The notes: generated by a model from the letters alone, not told the origin. A DNA stretch of 64,000 bases from Okapia johnstoni (GCA_024291935.2 CM044307.1:101003461-101067460), one strand, 5' to 3'. Positions 21,664 to 32,585 are shown, counted from the first letter of the stretch. Numbers and translations are program-made.

Positions 21664-22795
21664 AGTTCAGTTCAGTCGCTCATTCAAGTCGGACTCTTTG
21701 TGACCCCATGAATCGCCGCACGCTAGGCCTCCCTGTCCATCACCAACTCCCTGAGTCCACCCAAACCCATGTCCATCGAGTCTGTGATGCCATCCAGCCA
21801 TCTCATCCTCTGTCATCCCCTTCTCCTCCTGCTCTCAATCTTTCCCAGCATCAGGGTCTTTTCCAATGAGTCAGCTCTTCGCATCAGGTTGCCAAAGTAT
21901 TGGAGTTTCAGCTTCAACATCAGTCCCTCCAGTGAACACCCAGGACTGATCTCCTTTAGGATGGACTGGTTGGATCTACTTGCAGTCCAAAGGACTCTCA
22001 AGAGTCTTCTCCAACACCACAGTTCAAAAGCATCAATTCTTCGATGCTCAGCTTTCTTTATAGTCCAGCTCTCACATCCATACATGACCATTGGAAAAAC
22101 AATAGCTTTGACTAGATGGACCTTTGTTGGCAAAGTAATGTCTCTGCTTGTTAATATGCTGTCTAGGTTGGTCATAACTTTTCTTCCAAAGAGCAAGCGT
22201 CTTTTAATTTCATGGCTGTAGTCACCATCTTCAGTGACTTTGGAGCCCCCCAAAATAAAGTCTGTCACTCTTTCCACTGTTTCGCCATCTATTTGCCATG
22301 AAGTGATGGGACCAGATGCCATGGTCAAATTGCCAACATCCGTTGGATCATAGAAAAAGCAAGAGTTCCAGAAAAACATCTATTTCTGCTTTATTGACTA
22401 CGCCAAAGCCTTTGACTGTGTGGATCACAACAAACTGTGGAAAATTCTTCAAGAGATGGAAATACCAGACCACCTGACCTGCCTCTTGAGAAACCTGTAT
22501 GCAGGTCAGGAAGCAACAGTTAGAACCAGACATGGAACAACAAATTGATCCCAAATCGGGAAAGGAGTACGTCAAGGCTGTATATTGTCACCCTGCTTAT
22601 TTAACTTATATGCAGAGTACATCATGAGATATGCTGGGCTGGAGGAAGCACAAGCTGGAATCAAGATTGGCAGGAGAAATATCAATAACCTCAGATATGC
22701 AGATGACACCACCCTTAATGCAGAAAGTGAAGAAGAACTAAAGAGCCTCTTGATGAAAGTGAAAGAGGAGAGTGAAAAGGTTGGCTTAAAACTCA
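21664..22795 (-). mobile_element. BovB with 5' inversion (twin priming)
   Basis: 21664-22323 is BovB 3' sequence on the minus strand. 22324-22795 is the adjoining upstream RT segment flipped to plus ('gtcaaattgccaacatccg' to 'gttggcttaaaactca'). In element order the two pieces meet with only about 19 bases missing, the signature of a twin-priming inversion at insertion. The flipped part keeps CFIDYAKAFDCVDH-like (here FYCFIDYAKAFDCVDHNK) and RYADDTTLNAE. No clear TSD was found. Confidence 0.88.
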
Positions 22796-23321
22796 GAGAC
22801 TTTAGATGTCCTTTAAACTCTTTTTATAAAAATTTATGAATATATGTCTGACAGTGGTTAGGTATAAGGGAGCAGGGAAAGAGTACATACTTTAAAGAGA
22901 AAAAAATGTGTAAAACAGATTTCCTAGAAAGAATGTTGCTGACTAGGGACAGGTTACAGCTAATATGATTTTCTAAATGACATAAATATACTAATGTAAT
23001 ATTATGATAGTTTAAAAAGGAAACCAATAATAAACTCAAATATACTAAGTAAAGTGAATCTTTAGTACTCCCTCTGAAATACTGAGTAAGATATTATAAT
23101 CTTGATTTTCTGTTAGCATCATTGTAGACTTTATTTTCTAAGTGGGAAAAATTGAAAATAAAAATTGGGTCAGAAAATTTACTTTTAATTGATATTTTAA
23201 TTTTAGTGCTACATTGACATTACCAAGAGAAATGTTCCTAAGATGCATAAAGAAAATCAACACACAACAGAAAGCAGCAACAACTTCAATATCATTATTG
23301 ACAGGCAGCAATACTAACTAG
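22796..23321. other. Unassigned DNA, no gene seen
   Basis: The sequence is AT-rich with no recognised element. Confidence 0.55.
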
Positions 23322-23550
23322 CAGCAGCTAACATTTATTGATTTTTTATCAAATGATAGGCACCATGCTAAAGTCATTGTCTGGATTTTCTCATTTAATC
23401 TGCACAATAACTCTGTGATTATATACTATTATTATCCCCATTTTGCAGATAAAGAAGTAGAGTAGGGTGCCTGAGGTCACATGGTCAGTGAATGACTGAG
23501 CTGGAATTTCAGTCCAGTCAGTGTAAACCCGTACTTGTGACTCTAGGCTG
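23322..23550 (-). mobile_element. MIR SINE
   Basis: A well-kept antisense MIR: 'agctaacatttattgatttt', 'attattatccccattttgca', 'ctgaggtcacatggtcagtg', 'gagctggaatttcagtcca'. The 78-codon minus-strand frame across it is chance. Confidence 0.88.
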
Positions 23551-24204
23551 AGAAGCTGTCTAAAATAGTTCACTGGTTGGACCAATATAAACAAGCAAAA
23601 ATTTTTTCTTAATGAGCCCCTTCTCAATTTGCATTTTTAACTTGCTTAATAGCTTAAGTAAGGCCTCCATATGTATTTCTTAGATTGATGTACAGAAAAC
23701 ATCCTTGCCAGTGAAGTACATAAAATGGTATTCATTCTTCCTACTTACTACATTTATAGTCATTGAGGATACTCTTTTTTTTACCCCAAAGCAACCATAT
23801 TTCAATTTTTTTCAAAGATGGAATATTTTTAATGATAAAAGGTACAATTCACAAAGAAGATAGACATCATAAACCATTAGGCACCTTAACAACAAAGAAA
23901 AAAAGATACATAAAGGAAAAATCAGAAGAAATATAAGGGAAAAGAAAAAGTATGTAATCCTAGTGAGACATATTAAGGTTTCTCTGAGACTATTTTATCA
24001 AGAGCAGAAAAAATAAGAATGGAAGCATTTTGAACTATGTCATTAATAATTTAAATATAATAGATTTATATTAATTAATTTATATTAATCATATCCTACA
24101 TAAATATATTTAAAATTTTGTATCTCATATGCTGTTATTAGATGTCTATAGGACATTTAGAAAAACTGGCAAAAAGATAAACATTGTTAAATTTCAAAAA
24201 GTCG
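23551..24204. other. Unassigned AT-rich DNA, no gene seen
   Basis: A-rich and TA-rich sequence with no recognised element. Confidence 0.55.
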
Positions 24205-24365
24205 AATTTTTTTGTGTGTGTGTGATTCACTTATACATATACACGTTATTTTTCAAGTTATTCTCCATTATTGGTTATTACAAGACATTGACTACAGTTC
24301 CCTGTGCTATGCATTAAACCTTTGTTGCTTGTTGCATATATATAATTTTAAATTAGAAATCTAGC
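24205..24365 (-). mobile_element. L1 3' UTR fragment
   Basis: The antisense L1 3' end is recognised by 'ttggttattacaagacattg' and 'cagttccctgtgctatgca'. The same block appears in the L1s at 48480 and 56875. Confidence 0.7.
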
Positions 24366-25099
24366 AGAGAATACTAACTCTTAATAAAAGAGAACTAGCA
24401 AATAAATTTGACATGTCAAACTTACACAGAGAATTAAATCGATTATTTTTAAAATAAATCTATTCTAATATTTTGTTAAAATTTTACATTTTTTAAACAT
24501 TAACCAGAAGCACTATAATGTTGGAAGCCAAAAGCAAATCTGGAATGTGTGTATTTCATGTAGTCTAACAAAGAATTCTCAAGATCAACAAAACAATTAA
24601 ATAAGGTGGCATTGAAAGCACTGAATATAATATATCAACAAAGTAATTTTGAATTGTCTGATAGAATTTGGAGATGGAAATAAACAAGTAGGATATCATG
24701 TCCATTCTTTGCTGGTGAATATGTATTTTTAAACAAATGAAATAATACGAAAAAAATCGAAACACTGTATGTTCTTACTTAGAGTTCTTTTTTTAAGCCT
24801 ATGTGTTAACTTTTGAAGGTGATGGAATAGAAAGGAGGATAAGACATGACTGTTACATTAAAAGTGTTATATATATAGTTTTCTGTTTATAAATGTAAAC
24901 TCTGTTCTTATACAGTAGTATAGATTTATGGTCTTTTCCTAGGCCTATGTTAACTTTCTTGCCCTCTCTCTTTATATGTTCAAGGGGAACTGGATTATCT
25001 GGAAATTCTGCCAAATATCTGCATGGTCCTCCACATTGATAAGATCAAGCTAGTTCAGTTAGATGATCAAACTCATAAGACCAGATGAGACAAAAGTGA
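24366..25099. other. Unassigned AT-rich DNA, no gene seen
   Basis: No family or coding signal is recognised. Confidence 0.55.
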
Positions 25100-25300
25100 C
25101 AAGCGGATTGGAGGCCTTAGTAAGACTCATGCATTCCAGAGGGTGAAGGGTAACGAGATTCAGAGGACTCCCACATCACTGAAATTGTTAAAGGCCTAGT
25201 GATCAGGGTCATACTGGGGCATCCCCTCCAAAGTAAAGGACAAATAATTACATCTGAATCTCCTACCAGTAAGAAGGCAGTCTTATTCCTGTCTGACTTC
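25100..25300 (+). mobile_element. Possible ERV-L/MaLR internal remnant
   Basis: A short stretch follows the order of an ERV-L-type pol region: 'cttagtaagactcatgcatt', 'aaaggcctagtgatcaggg', 'catcccctccaaagtaaagg', 'ccagtaagaaggcagt'. It has no usable frame and no LTR was found. This would be a very old, broken endogenous element. The call is from memory. Confidence 0.4.
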
Positions 25301-25524
25301 TCTGGCTTTTGTGAGCACCGTTAGAGTGAGCACACAGGAAAGGTCAAATATAATGGAAGGTGCTTGTTATTTTTTCCTGTGCGGGAGATGGTCAACACAC
25401 CATCATAGTCTCTTTCTATAAAAACAAACTGTATGTTATCTATATGTTATTTGTTCTTATGGGAGAGACAACAGACAAGGAAATAAATATACCATTTTTT
25501 TCCTTGATAACTATTTGTTCTTCC

Positions 25525-25645
25525 CACTAGACTATAAGCTCCTTGAAAGTGGGAGACATATCCCCGCATCTAAAATTATGGCCAGCACATAGCAGTCCCT
25601 TGGAGAATATGTGGTTGGATGAATGAATGAATAAATGTAGAATAT
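25525..25645 (+). mobile_element. L2 3' end fragment
   Basis: The typical L2 terminus is visible: 'actagactataagctccttg', 'gccagcacatagcagtccc', then (GAAT)n 'gaatgaatgaataaatg'. Confidence 0.6.
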
Positions 25646-25674
25646 AAGCACAACAAATACATACTCATAAGTAT

Positions 25675-26388
25675 ATGGAAGGAAAGCTATGATAAACGTT
25701 GACAGCATACTAAAAAGCAGAGACATCATTTTGCCTGCAAAGGTCTGTATAGTCAGTGAAAGTCACTCAGTCATGTCCAACTCTTTGCGACCCCAGGGGC
25801 TGTATAGTCCATGGAATTCTCCAGGCCAGAATACTGGAGTGGGTAGCCTTTCCCTTCTCCAGGGTATCTTCCCAACCCAGGGATAGAACCCAGGTTGCAG
25901 GCGGCTTCTTTACCAGCTGAGCCACAGGGGAAGCTGTGTAGTCAAAGCTGTGGTTTTTCCAGTAGTCATGTACGGATGTGAATTGGACCATAAAGAAGGC
26001 TGAGCACTGAAGAATTGATGCTTTTGAACTGTGGTGTTGGAGAAGACTCTTGAGAGTCCCCTGGACAGCAAGGAGATAAAACCAGTCAATCCTAAAGGAA
26101 ATCAATCCTGAATATTAATTGAAAGGACTGGTACTGAAGCTGAAGCTCCAATGCTTTGGCCACCTGATGTGATGAGCAGATTCACTGGAAAATGCTGGGA
26201 AGGATTGAAGGGCAAAGGAGAAGTGGCAGCAGAAGATGAGATGGTGAGATAGTATCACGGACTCAATGGACATGAATCTGAGCCAACTCTGGAAGATAGA
26301 GGAGGACATAGGAGCCTGGTGTGCTGCAGTCCATGAGGTTGCAAAGAGTTGGACTTTGCGACTTATGACTTAGCGACTAAACAACAGG
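25675..26388 (+). mobile_element. BovB 3' region, carries a Bov-tA
   Basis: This is the BovB C-terminal coding and 3' region ('aaaagcagagacatcatttt' to 'gcgactaaacaacagg'), with many indels. A Bov-tA interrupts it at 25756-25934. Small duplications near the 3' end ('gactttgcgacttatgactt') indicate further damage. Confidence 0.88.
25756..25934 (-). mobile_element. Bov-tA SINE, nested in BovB
   Basis: Antisense copy from 'gtgaaagtcactcagtcatg' to 'ctgagccacaggggaagc'. A 9/10 TSD (tgtatagtca 25746-25755; tgtgtagtca 25935-25944) marks insertion into the BovB. Confidence 0.9.
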
Positions 26389-26448
26389 AACGGTATATAC
26401 ATAAATATATAGTATATAACGTATAACACATAAACACACACATAAGTA

Positions 26449-26595
26449 TCAGTTCAATTCAGTCACTCAGTCATGTCCAACTCTTCGCATCCCCATGGAC
26501 TGCAGCATGCCAGGCTTCCCTATCCATCACCAACTCCCAAAGTTAACTCAAACTCATGTCCATTGAGTTGGTGATCCCAAACCATCTCATCCTTC
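26449..26595 (-). mobile_element. BovB 3' end fragment
   Basis: This is about 145 bp of the BovB 3' terminus in antisense ('cagttcaattcagtcactca' to 'ccatctcatcc'). An approximate TSD (cacacataagt / cacacacaagt) flanks it. Confidence 0.82.
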
Positions 26596-27104
26596 CACAC
26601 ACAAGTGTGAAAGGGATATATCTCTTCATTTCCTATAAATTTGGGTCCTTCTTTACTCACTTACAGGTACCTGAGAGTACCCCTGGTTTAAAAACAAACA
26701 CTCAGAGAAGCTTTAGCCTAAGTGTGAGACTGAAGATTTTGCCACTTGCCTATAGAACCATATTTTCACCTCCAAAAATTAGACATGAGGTGGGGGAAGG
26801 GACCAGAGGCATGGAGACACAATTGGAGAGAGGAAGGTGCGAAGGGAGTGGAGATAGAAAGATAAGAAGGAAGAGAAGGAGTTCCCATGGCTGGTGAGGA
26901 CCAGGGAATAGAGTGCAGTTTTCCTGAAGTGTGAACAACCTGTGGACATCCTACTGCCCAGCAGTCCTGCAAGCCCACTGAAAGATGTGGGTTGTAGATG
27001 CATGTGAGGGGAGACTTCCTTCTGGTTCATGCTGAAAGTGGTCAGAAGCAAGGTAAGGACAGGCACACAGCCCCTGTCAGTAAACACAACCATCTGCCTA
27101 GGGC
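26596..27104. other. Unassigned DNA with a purine-rich strand
   Basis: 26785-26882 is almost all purine on the plus strand, giving overlapping chance frames on the minus strand. No known gene or repeat was identified. Confidence 0.5.
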
Positions 27105-27320
27105 TCCTGCTATGTCCCAGGACTGTAGAACCATTAGCCTAATAATTTTTACAGTAACTCTATTTTGCAGACATTGAAAAAAAAAAAAGAAGATCAGGTC
27201 AATTATGTAATTAAGACAAAGTCATAAAGCCAGCCAGAACTATGTTTTGGATTAAGACTCTTCTGTCTTAATTCCAAAATTAGGTTTTAAAATTCCAGTG
27301 TGCTACCTCATTGGGCTGTT
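27105..27320 (-). mobile_element. MIR SINE
   Basis: Decayed antisense MIR: 'ttttacagtaactctatttt' and 'aagtcataaagccagccag'. An internal A-run near 27178 is secondary. Confidence 0.55.
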
Positions 27321-27374
27321 GGTCCTGGTTTTTTGAATAGTGCTCTCTTTTTCTACTTGGACAGGAATAATTTC

Positions 27375-27545
27375 TGCTACTTAAACACTGGGCAAGTTAC
27401 TTCATTTCTTTAAGGCCCAGTGTCTTTGACTATAAAAGAAAGATATCACTGATTTCATAAGATTACTGTGAGCCTTAATGAGTTGATCTATGCAAGTTGC
27501 TTAGACAGTACTTTGCTCAGAATAAGCACTTAAGGTTTATTTATT
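27375..27545 (+). mobile_element. MIR SINE
   Basis: Sense MIR order: 'ctgggcaagttacttcattt', 'agattactgtgagccttaat', 'cagaataagcactta', ending in TTATTATTAT. Confidence 0.75.
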
Positions 27546-27594
27546 ATTATATCTGACCTTCTACAGGGACTCTAAGAAAGTTTTGATTTTAAAA

Positions 27595-27790
27595 AGGAAA
27601 ATACTTGAAATGGATGAGAACCTCTGCATTAGAATCCAACCTCATCTCTAAGGAGCTATGACTTGGAAAGCCACTTAAACTTTTTCTTATCAATTTTCCT
27701 ATAGGGTGGTCTTAATGAATAAAATGAGATTGTGCATGTATATCACTAAACACAGTGTTTGAAAAACCATTAGTACTCACTATGTGATAA
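27595..27790 (+). mobile_element. MIR SINE
   Basis: A second sense MIR: 'gctatgacttggaaagccac', 'aataaaatgagattg', 'accattagtactcac'. It is more diverged than its neighbour. Confidence 0.55.
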
Positions 27791-27892
27791 GGATGAGAAA
27801 CATGATTATTATGATTTAATCATTAGCCATAACTGAAAATTTACTTGGAAGAAATAGAAAATATGTGACAGAATGAAGACAGCAAGACCACA

Positions 27893-27990
27893 ATTTTTCA
27901 GCACGTTTTATGAGCCTTTCTCTGTGCTAGACAATATTGTACAGTAAATAATGATGAGGTCCCTAGCTAAAAGGAACTTGCTGCCTAATT
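27893..27990 (-). mobile_element. L2 3' end fragment
   Basis: Antisense L2 terminus: 'tctgtgctagacaatattgt' and 'gtccctagctaaaaggaac'. Confidence 0.5.
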
Positions 27991-27998
27991 TGGGATAT

Positions 27999-28132
27999 AC
28001 GACTGAGTGATAGTAGTCAGTTTTGTTCAACTTTTTGTGACTCCATCTACTGTGGCCTTCCAGGCCCCTCTGTTAGTGAAATTCTCCAGGCAAGACTACT
28101 GGAGTGGGTTGCGATTTCCTTCTCCAGGAATC
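27999..28132 (-). mobile_element. Bov-tA/BOV-A body fragment
   Basis: Antisense BovB-related body ending 'gcgatttccttctccag', truncated before the tRNA-like head. An 8-bp TSD (tgggatat) lies at 27991-27998 and 28133-28140. Confidence 0.88.
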
Positions 28133-28140
28133 TGGGATAT

Positions 28141-28265
28141 CAATCACCCACAAATGGGATAATGTTTGTAAAGCTCTCAGTACCTTGTCTGTCTCAGAGT
28201 GGGAGCTCAGTCACTGAGAGCTGACATTATTGTTAGGTTGTTATTTATCAAAAAGTAAAAAGAGC
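28141..28265 (+). mobile_element. MIR SINE tail
   Basis: Decayed sense MIR 3' region: 'gggataatgtttgtaaagct' to 'gagagctgacattattgtta'. Confidence 0.5.
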
Positions 28266-28317
28266 TAACCAATATAATACCAACAATTAAAGTCTAAGGT
28301 TTTGTATAATAAGGGGA

Positions 28318-28542
28318 TTACTAGGAAAACAGTATGGAGACTCCTCAAAAAAATGAGCACAGAACTCTATCAAGTGATCCAGCTGTTGCACTTCTGGGTA
28401 TTTTATCCAAAGAAGGCAAAAACACTGATTTGAAAAGATATATTCACCCCTGTGTTCATCACAGCATTATTTACAATAGCCAAGATATAGAAATAAGCTA
28501 AGTGACCATCAAGGGATGAATGGATAAAGAAGATGTGGTATC
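28318..28542 (+). mobile_element. L1 3' part, left half (split by BovB)
   Basis: End of L1 ORF2: 'aacagtatggagactcctca', 'tatttacaatagccaagata', 'gaatggataaagaagatgtg'. It resumes at 32172 ('ggaaatactactcagccata') after the BovB. Confidence 0.88.
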
Positions 28543-28606
28543 AATATCTATATCTATATCTATATCTATCTATCTATCTATATCTATATCTATATCTATA
28601 TATATC
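28543..28606. repeat. (ATCTAT)n/(ATCT)n microsatellite at the L1/BovB junction
   Basis: About 60 bp of TATATC/TATC repeat fill the position where L1 normally has a short TATA-rich stretch and where the BovB 3' end begins. It probably grew from the target site or the BovB tail. Confidence 0.92.
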
Positions 28607-28619
28607 AGTTCAGTTCAGT

Positions 28620-29327
28620 TCAGTCACTCAGTCGTGTCCGACTCTTTGAGACCCCATGAATTGCAGCACGCCAGGCCTCCCTGTCCATCACCAACTCCTG
28701 GAGTTTACCCAAACCCATGTCCATCGAGTCAGTGATGCCATCCAACCATCTCATCCTCTGTCGTCCCCTTCTCCTCCTGCCCCCAATCCTTCCCAGCATT
28801 AGGGTCTTTTCCAATGAGTCAACTCTTCGCATGAGGTGGCCAAAGTATTGGAGTTTCAGCTTCAACATCAGTCCTTGCAATGAACACCCAAGATTGATCT
28901 CCTTTAGGATGGACTGGTTGGATCTTCTTGCAGTCAAAGGGACTCTCAAGAGTCTTCTCCAACACCACAGTTCAAAAGTATAAATTCTTTGGTGCTCAGC
29001 TTTCTTCATAGTCCAACTCTCACATCCATACACGACCACTGGAAAAACCATAACCTTGACTAGATGGACGTTTGTTGGCAAAGTAATCTCTCTGCTTTTA
29101 AATATGATATCTAGGTTGGTCATAACCTTCCTTTCAAGGAGTAAGCGTCTTTTAATTTCATGGCTGCAATCACCATCTGCAGTGGTTTTGGAGCCCAAAA
29201 GAATAAAGTCTGACACTGTTTCCACTGTTTCCCCATCTATTTCCCATGAAGTGATGGGACCAGATGCCATGATCTTAGTTTTCTGAATGTTGAGCTTTAA
29301 GCCAACTTTTTCACTCTCCTCTCTCAC
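28620..29327 (-). pseudogene. BovB C-terminal region remnant
   Basis: A 235-codon minus-strand frame downstream of the RT catalytic core. It includes the conserved [36 protein letters not shown] and [20 protein letters not shown] blocks and ends close to the 3' terminus. Upstream, at 29370-29395, motif C still reads RYADDTT, but one base is missing just after it, which puts this frame out of register with the RT. Confidence 0.85.
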
Positions 29328-29525
29328 TTAAATCAAGAGGCTCTTTAGTTCTTCTTCACTTTCTGCCATAGGGTTGTGTCATCTGCATATCTGAGGTTAT
29401 TGATATTTCTCCTGGCAATCTTGATTCAGCTTGTGTTTCTTCCAGCCCAGAGTTTCTCATGATGTACTCTGGATATAAGTTAAATAAGCAGGGTGACAAT
29501 ATACAGCCTTGACGGACTCCTTTTC

Positions 29526-30338
29526 CTATTTGGAACCAGTCTGTTGTTTTCCATGTTCAGTTCTAACTGTTGCTTCCTGATCTGGAAACAGGTTTCTCAA
29601 GAGACAGGTCAAATGGTCTGGTATTTCCATCTCTTGAAGAATTTTCCACAGTTTCTTGTGATCCACACAGTCAAAGGCTTTGGCATAGTCAATAAAGCAG
29701 GAATAGATGTTTTTCTGGAACTCTCTTGCTTTTTTGATGATCCAGCGGATGTTGGAAATTTGATCTCTGGTTCCTCTGCCTTTTCTAAAACCAGCTTGAG
29801 CATCTGGAAGTTCACGGTTCACGTGTTGCTGAAGCCTGGCTTGGAGAATTTTGAGCATTACTTTACTAGCGTGTGAGATGAGTGCAATTGTGCGGTAGTG
29901 TGAGCATTCTTTGGCATTGCCTTTCTTTGGGATTGGAATGAAAACTGCCCTTTTCCAGTCCTGTGGCCACTGCTGAGTTTTCCAGATTTGCTGGCATATT
30001 GAGTGCAGCACTTTCACAGCATTATCTTTCAGGGTTTGAAATAGCTCAACTGGAATTCCATCACCTCCACTTGCTTTGTTCGTAGTGATGCTTTCTAAGG
30101 CCCACTTGACTTCACATTCCAGGATGTCTGGCTCTAGGTGAGTGATCACACCATCATGATTATCTGGGTCGTGAAGATCTTTTTTGTACAGTTCTTCTGT
30201 GTATTCTTGCCACCTCTTCTTTATATCTTCTGCTTCTGTTAGGTCCATACCATTTCTGTCCTTTATCGAGCCCAACTTTGCATGAAATGTTCCCTTGGTA
30301 TCTCTAATTTTCTTGAAGAGATCTCTAGTCTTTTCCAT
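29526..30338 (-). pseudogene. BovB reverse transcriptase remnant
   Basis: A 270-codon minus-strand frame. It begins in the region upstream of the RT (RNGMDLTEAEDIKKRWQEY), then shows WPQDWKRAVFIPIPKKGN, YRTIALISHASKVMLKILQ, QAGFRKGRGTRDQ and motif A CFIDYAKAFDCVDHKKL, with the catalytic Asp kept. It stops just before motif C. This is one exon-like slice of the single BovB protein, broken by frameshifts on both sides. Confidence 0.9.
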
Positions 30339-30598
30339 TCACTTGTTTTCCTTATTTCTTTGCATTGATCGCTGAGGAAGTCTTTCTTATCTCTCCTTGC
30401 TATTCTTTGGAACTCTGCATTCAGATGGGAATATCTTTGCTTTTCTTCTTTGCTTTTCACTTCTCTTCTTTTCCCAGCTATTTGTAAGGCCTCCTCAGAT
30501 AGCCATTTTGCTTTTTTGCATTTCTTTTCCATGGGGATGGTCTTGATCCCTGTCTCCTGTGCAATGTCACGAACCTCTGTCCATAGTCCATCAGGCAT
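30263..30598 (-). pseudogene. BovB inter-domain (EN-RT linker) remnant
   Basis: A 111-codon frame of the Lys/Arg-rich region between EN and RT (KKCKKAKWLSEEALQIAGKR, FQRIARRDKKDFLSDQCKE). It overlaps the RT frame in another register, showing a frameshift between them. Confidence 0.8.
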
Positions 30599-30831
30599 TC
30601 TGTCTTATCAGATCTAGTCCCTTAAATCTATTTGTCACTTCCACTGTATAATCATAAGAGTGGTCTAGTGGTTTTCCCTACTTTCTTCAATTTAAGTCTG
30701 AATTTGGCAATAAGGCGTTCATGATCTGAGCCACAGTCCACTCCCGATCTTGTTTTTGCTGACTGTATAGAGCTTCTCCATCTTTGGCTGCAAAGAATAT
30801 GATCAATCTGATTTCGATGTTGACCATCTGG

Positions 30832-31392
30832 TTATGTCCATGTGTAGAGTCTTCTCTTGTGTTGTTGGAAGAGGGTTTTTGCTTTGACCAGTGTGTTCTC
30901 TTGGCAAACCTGTGTTAGTCTTTGCCCTGCTTCATTCTGTACTCCAAGGCCAAATTTGCCTGTTACGCCAGGTGTCTCCTGACTTCCTACGTTTGCATTC
31001 CAGTCCCTTATAATGAAAAGGACATCTTTTTTGTATGTTAGTTGTAAAAGATCTTGTAGGTCTTCATAGAACCGTTCAAGTTCAACTTCTTCAGCGTTAC
31101 CTGTTGGGGCATAGACTTGGATTACTGTGATATTGAATGGTTTGCCTTGGAAATGAACAGAGATCATTCTCTCATTTTTGAGATTGCATCCAAGTACTGC
31201 ATTTTGGACTCTTTTGTTGATCATGATGGCTACTCCATTTCTTCTAAGGGATCTCTGCCCACAGTAGTAGATACAATGGTCATCTGAGTTAAATTCACCA
31301 ATTCCAGTCCATCTTAGTTCGCTAATTCCTAGAATGTCGACATTCACTTTTGCTATCTCCTGTTTGACCACTTCCAATTTGCCTTGATTCAT
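30832..31392 (-). pseudogene. BovB APE-type endonuclease remnant
   Basis: A 186-codon frame starting MNQGKLEVVKQEIAK. It carries the expected EN landmarks: ILGISELRWTGIGEF (Glu near residue 25), ITVIQVYAPTGN, and FIIRDWNANVG, where the family has G-D-x-N-A. The Asp and Asn are kept although the neighbouring Gly is Arg. It ends before the SDH-type motif. The domain nicks target DNA in target-primed reverse transcription. Confidence 0.88.
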
Positions 31393-31552
31393 AGACCTAA
31401 CATTCCAGGTTCCTATGCAATATTGCTGTTTACAGCATCAGACTTTGCTTCTATCACCAGTCACATCCACAGCTGGGTATTGTTTTTACTTTGGCTCCAT
31501 CCCATCATTCTTTCTGGAGTTATTTCTGCATTGATCTCCAATAGCATATTGG

Positions 31553-31845
31553 GTCGGAGAAGGCAATGGCACCCCACTCCAGTACTCTTGCCTGGAAAAT
31601 CCCATGGACGGAGGAGCCTTGTAGGCTACAGTCCATCGGGTCGCGAAGAGTTGGACACGACTGAACAACTTCACTTTCACTTTTCAGTTTCCTGCATTGG
31701 AGAAGGAAATGGCAACCCACTTCAGTGTTCTTGCCTGGAGAATCCCAGGGACGGGGGAGCCTGGTGGGTTGCTGTCTATGGGGTCGCACAGAGTCAGACA
31801 CAACTGAAGCGACTTAGCAGCAGCAGCAGCAGCAGCAGGAGCAGC
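31553..31845 (+). mobile_element. BOV-A2 SINE, nested in BovB 5' region
   Basis: A complete dimer from 'ggagaaggcaatggcacc' to an (AGC)n tail. A perfect 10-bp TSD (agcatattgg) lies at 31543-31552 and 31846-31855. It is antisense to the BovB. This is the source-like arrangement for the BOV-A2 plus BovB flank seen at 20396-20914. Confidence 0.95.
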
Positions 31846-32171
31846 AGCATATTGGTTATCTACAGACCCGGGGAGTTCATCTTTCAGTGTCCTATCTTTT
31901 TGCCTTTTCGTACTGTTCATGGGGTTCTCAAGGCAGGAATTCTGAAGTGGTTTGCCATGCCCTTCTCCATTGGACCACATTCTGTCAGACCTCTCCACCA
32001 TGACCCATCCATCTTGTGTGGCCCCACATGGCATGGCTTAGTTCCATTGAGATAGACAAGGCTGTGGTCCATGTGATCAGATTGGCTAGTTTTCTGTGAT
32101 TATGGTTTCAGTGTGTCTGCCCTCTGATGCCTTCTCACAACACCTACCTTCTCACTTGGCTTTCTCTTACA

Positions 32172-32585
32172 TGGAAATACTACTCAGCCATAAAAAGGAT
32201 GAAATCCTGCCATTTGTAACAACATGGATGAGACTTGAGGGTATTGAGGGTATTAAGCTAAGTGAAATAAATCAAGAGAAAGACAGAAGCATATGATTTC
32301 ACTCATATGTAGAATTTAAAAAACAAAAATAAATGAACAAACTGAACTAAACAAAAATAAGCATGTAGATATATAGAGAACAGAGCAGTAGCTACAGAGG
32401 GTAAAGAGTGGGCAGGAGTAAAAGGGTGAAATGGATAAGTGAGATAAACTGTGTAATTTTTGAACAGAAACTAAATTTTTGATGGTGAGCATGTGGTAGT
32501 ATATATAGAAGTAGAAATATAATGTTATACACATGAACTTTATATAACATGGTAAACCAATGTAAGTTCAATAAAAAATAAAGTT
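32172..32585 (+). mobile_element. L1 3' part, right half
   Basis: It continues the L1 from 28318-28542 ('actactcagccataaaaagg', 'gtgaaataaatcaagagaaa') and ends 'gttcaataaaaaataaag', a polyadenylation-like 3' end. Confidence 0.88.

Larger units (their letters stand above)
28606..32171 (-). mobile_element. Full-length BovB LINE, carries a BOV-A2
   Basis: It runs from the 3' terminus (CAGTTCAGTTCAGTTCAG) to the 5' end (about 32171), roughly 3.26 kb without the nested BOV-A2 (31553-31845). It lies inside an L1. It is the best-preserved BovB of the window, with three long minus-strand frames covering EN, RT and the C-terminal region, but these are separated by frameshifts and stops. The 3' end abuts a TATATC microsatellite, so the left TSD is obscured. 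Confidence 0.93.
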
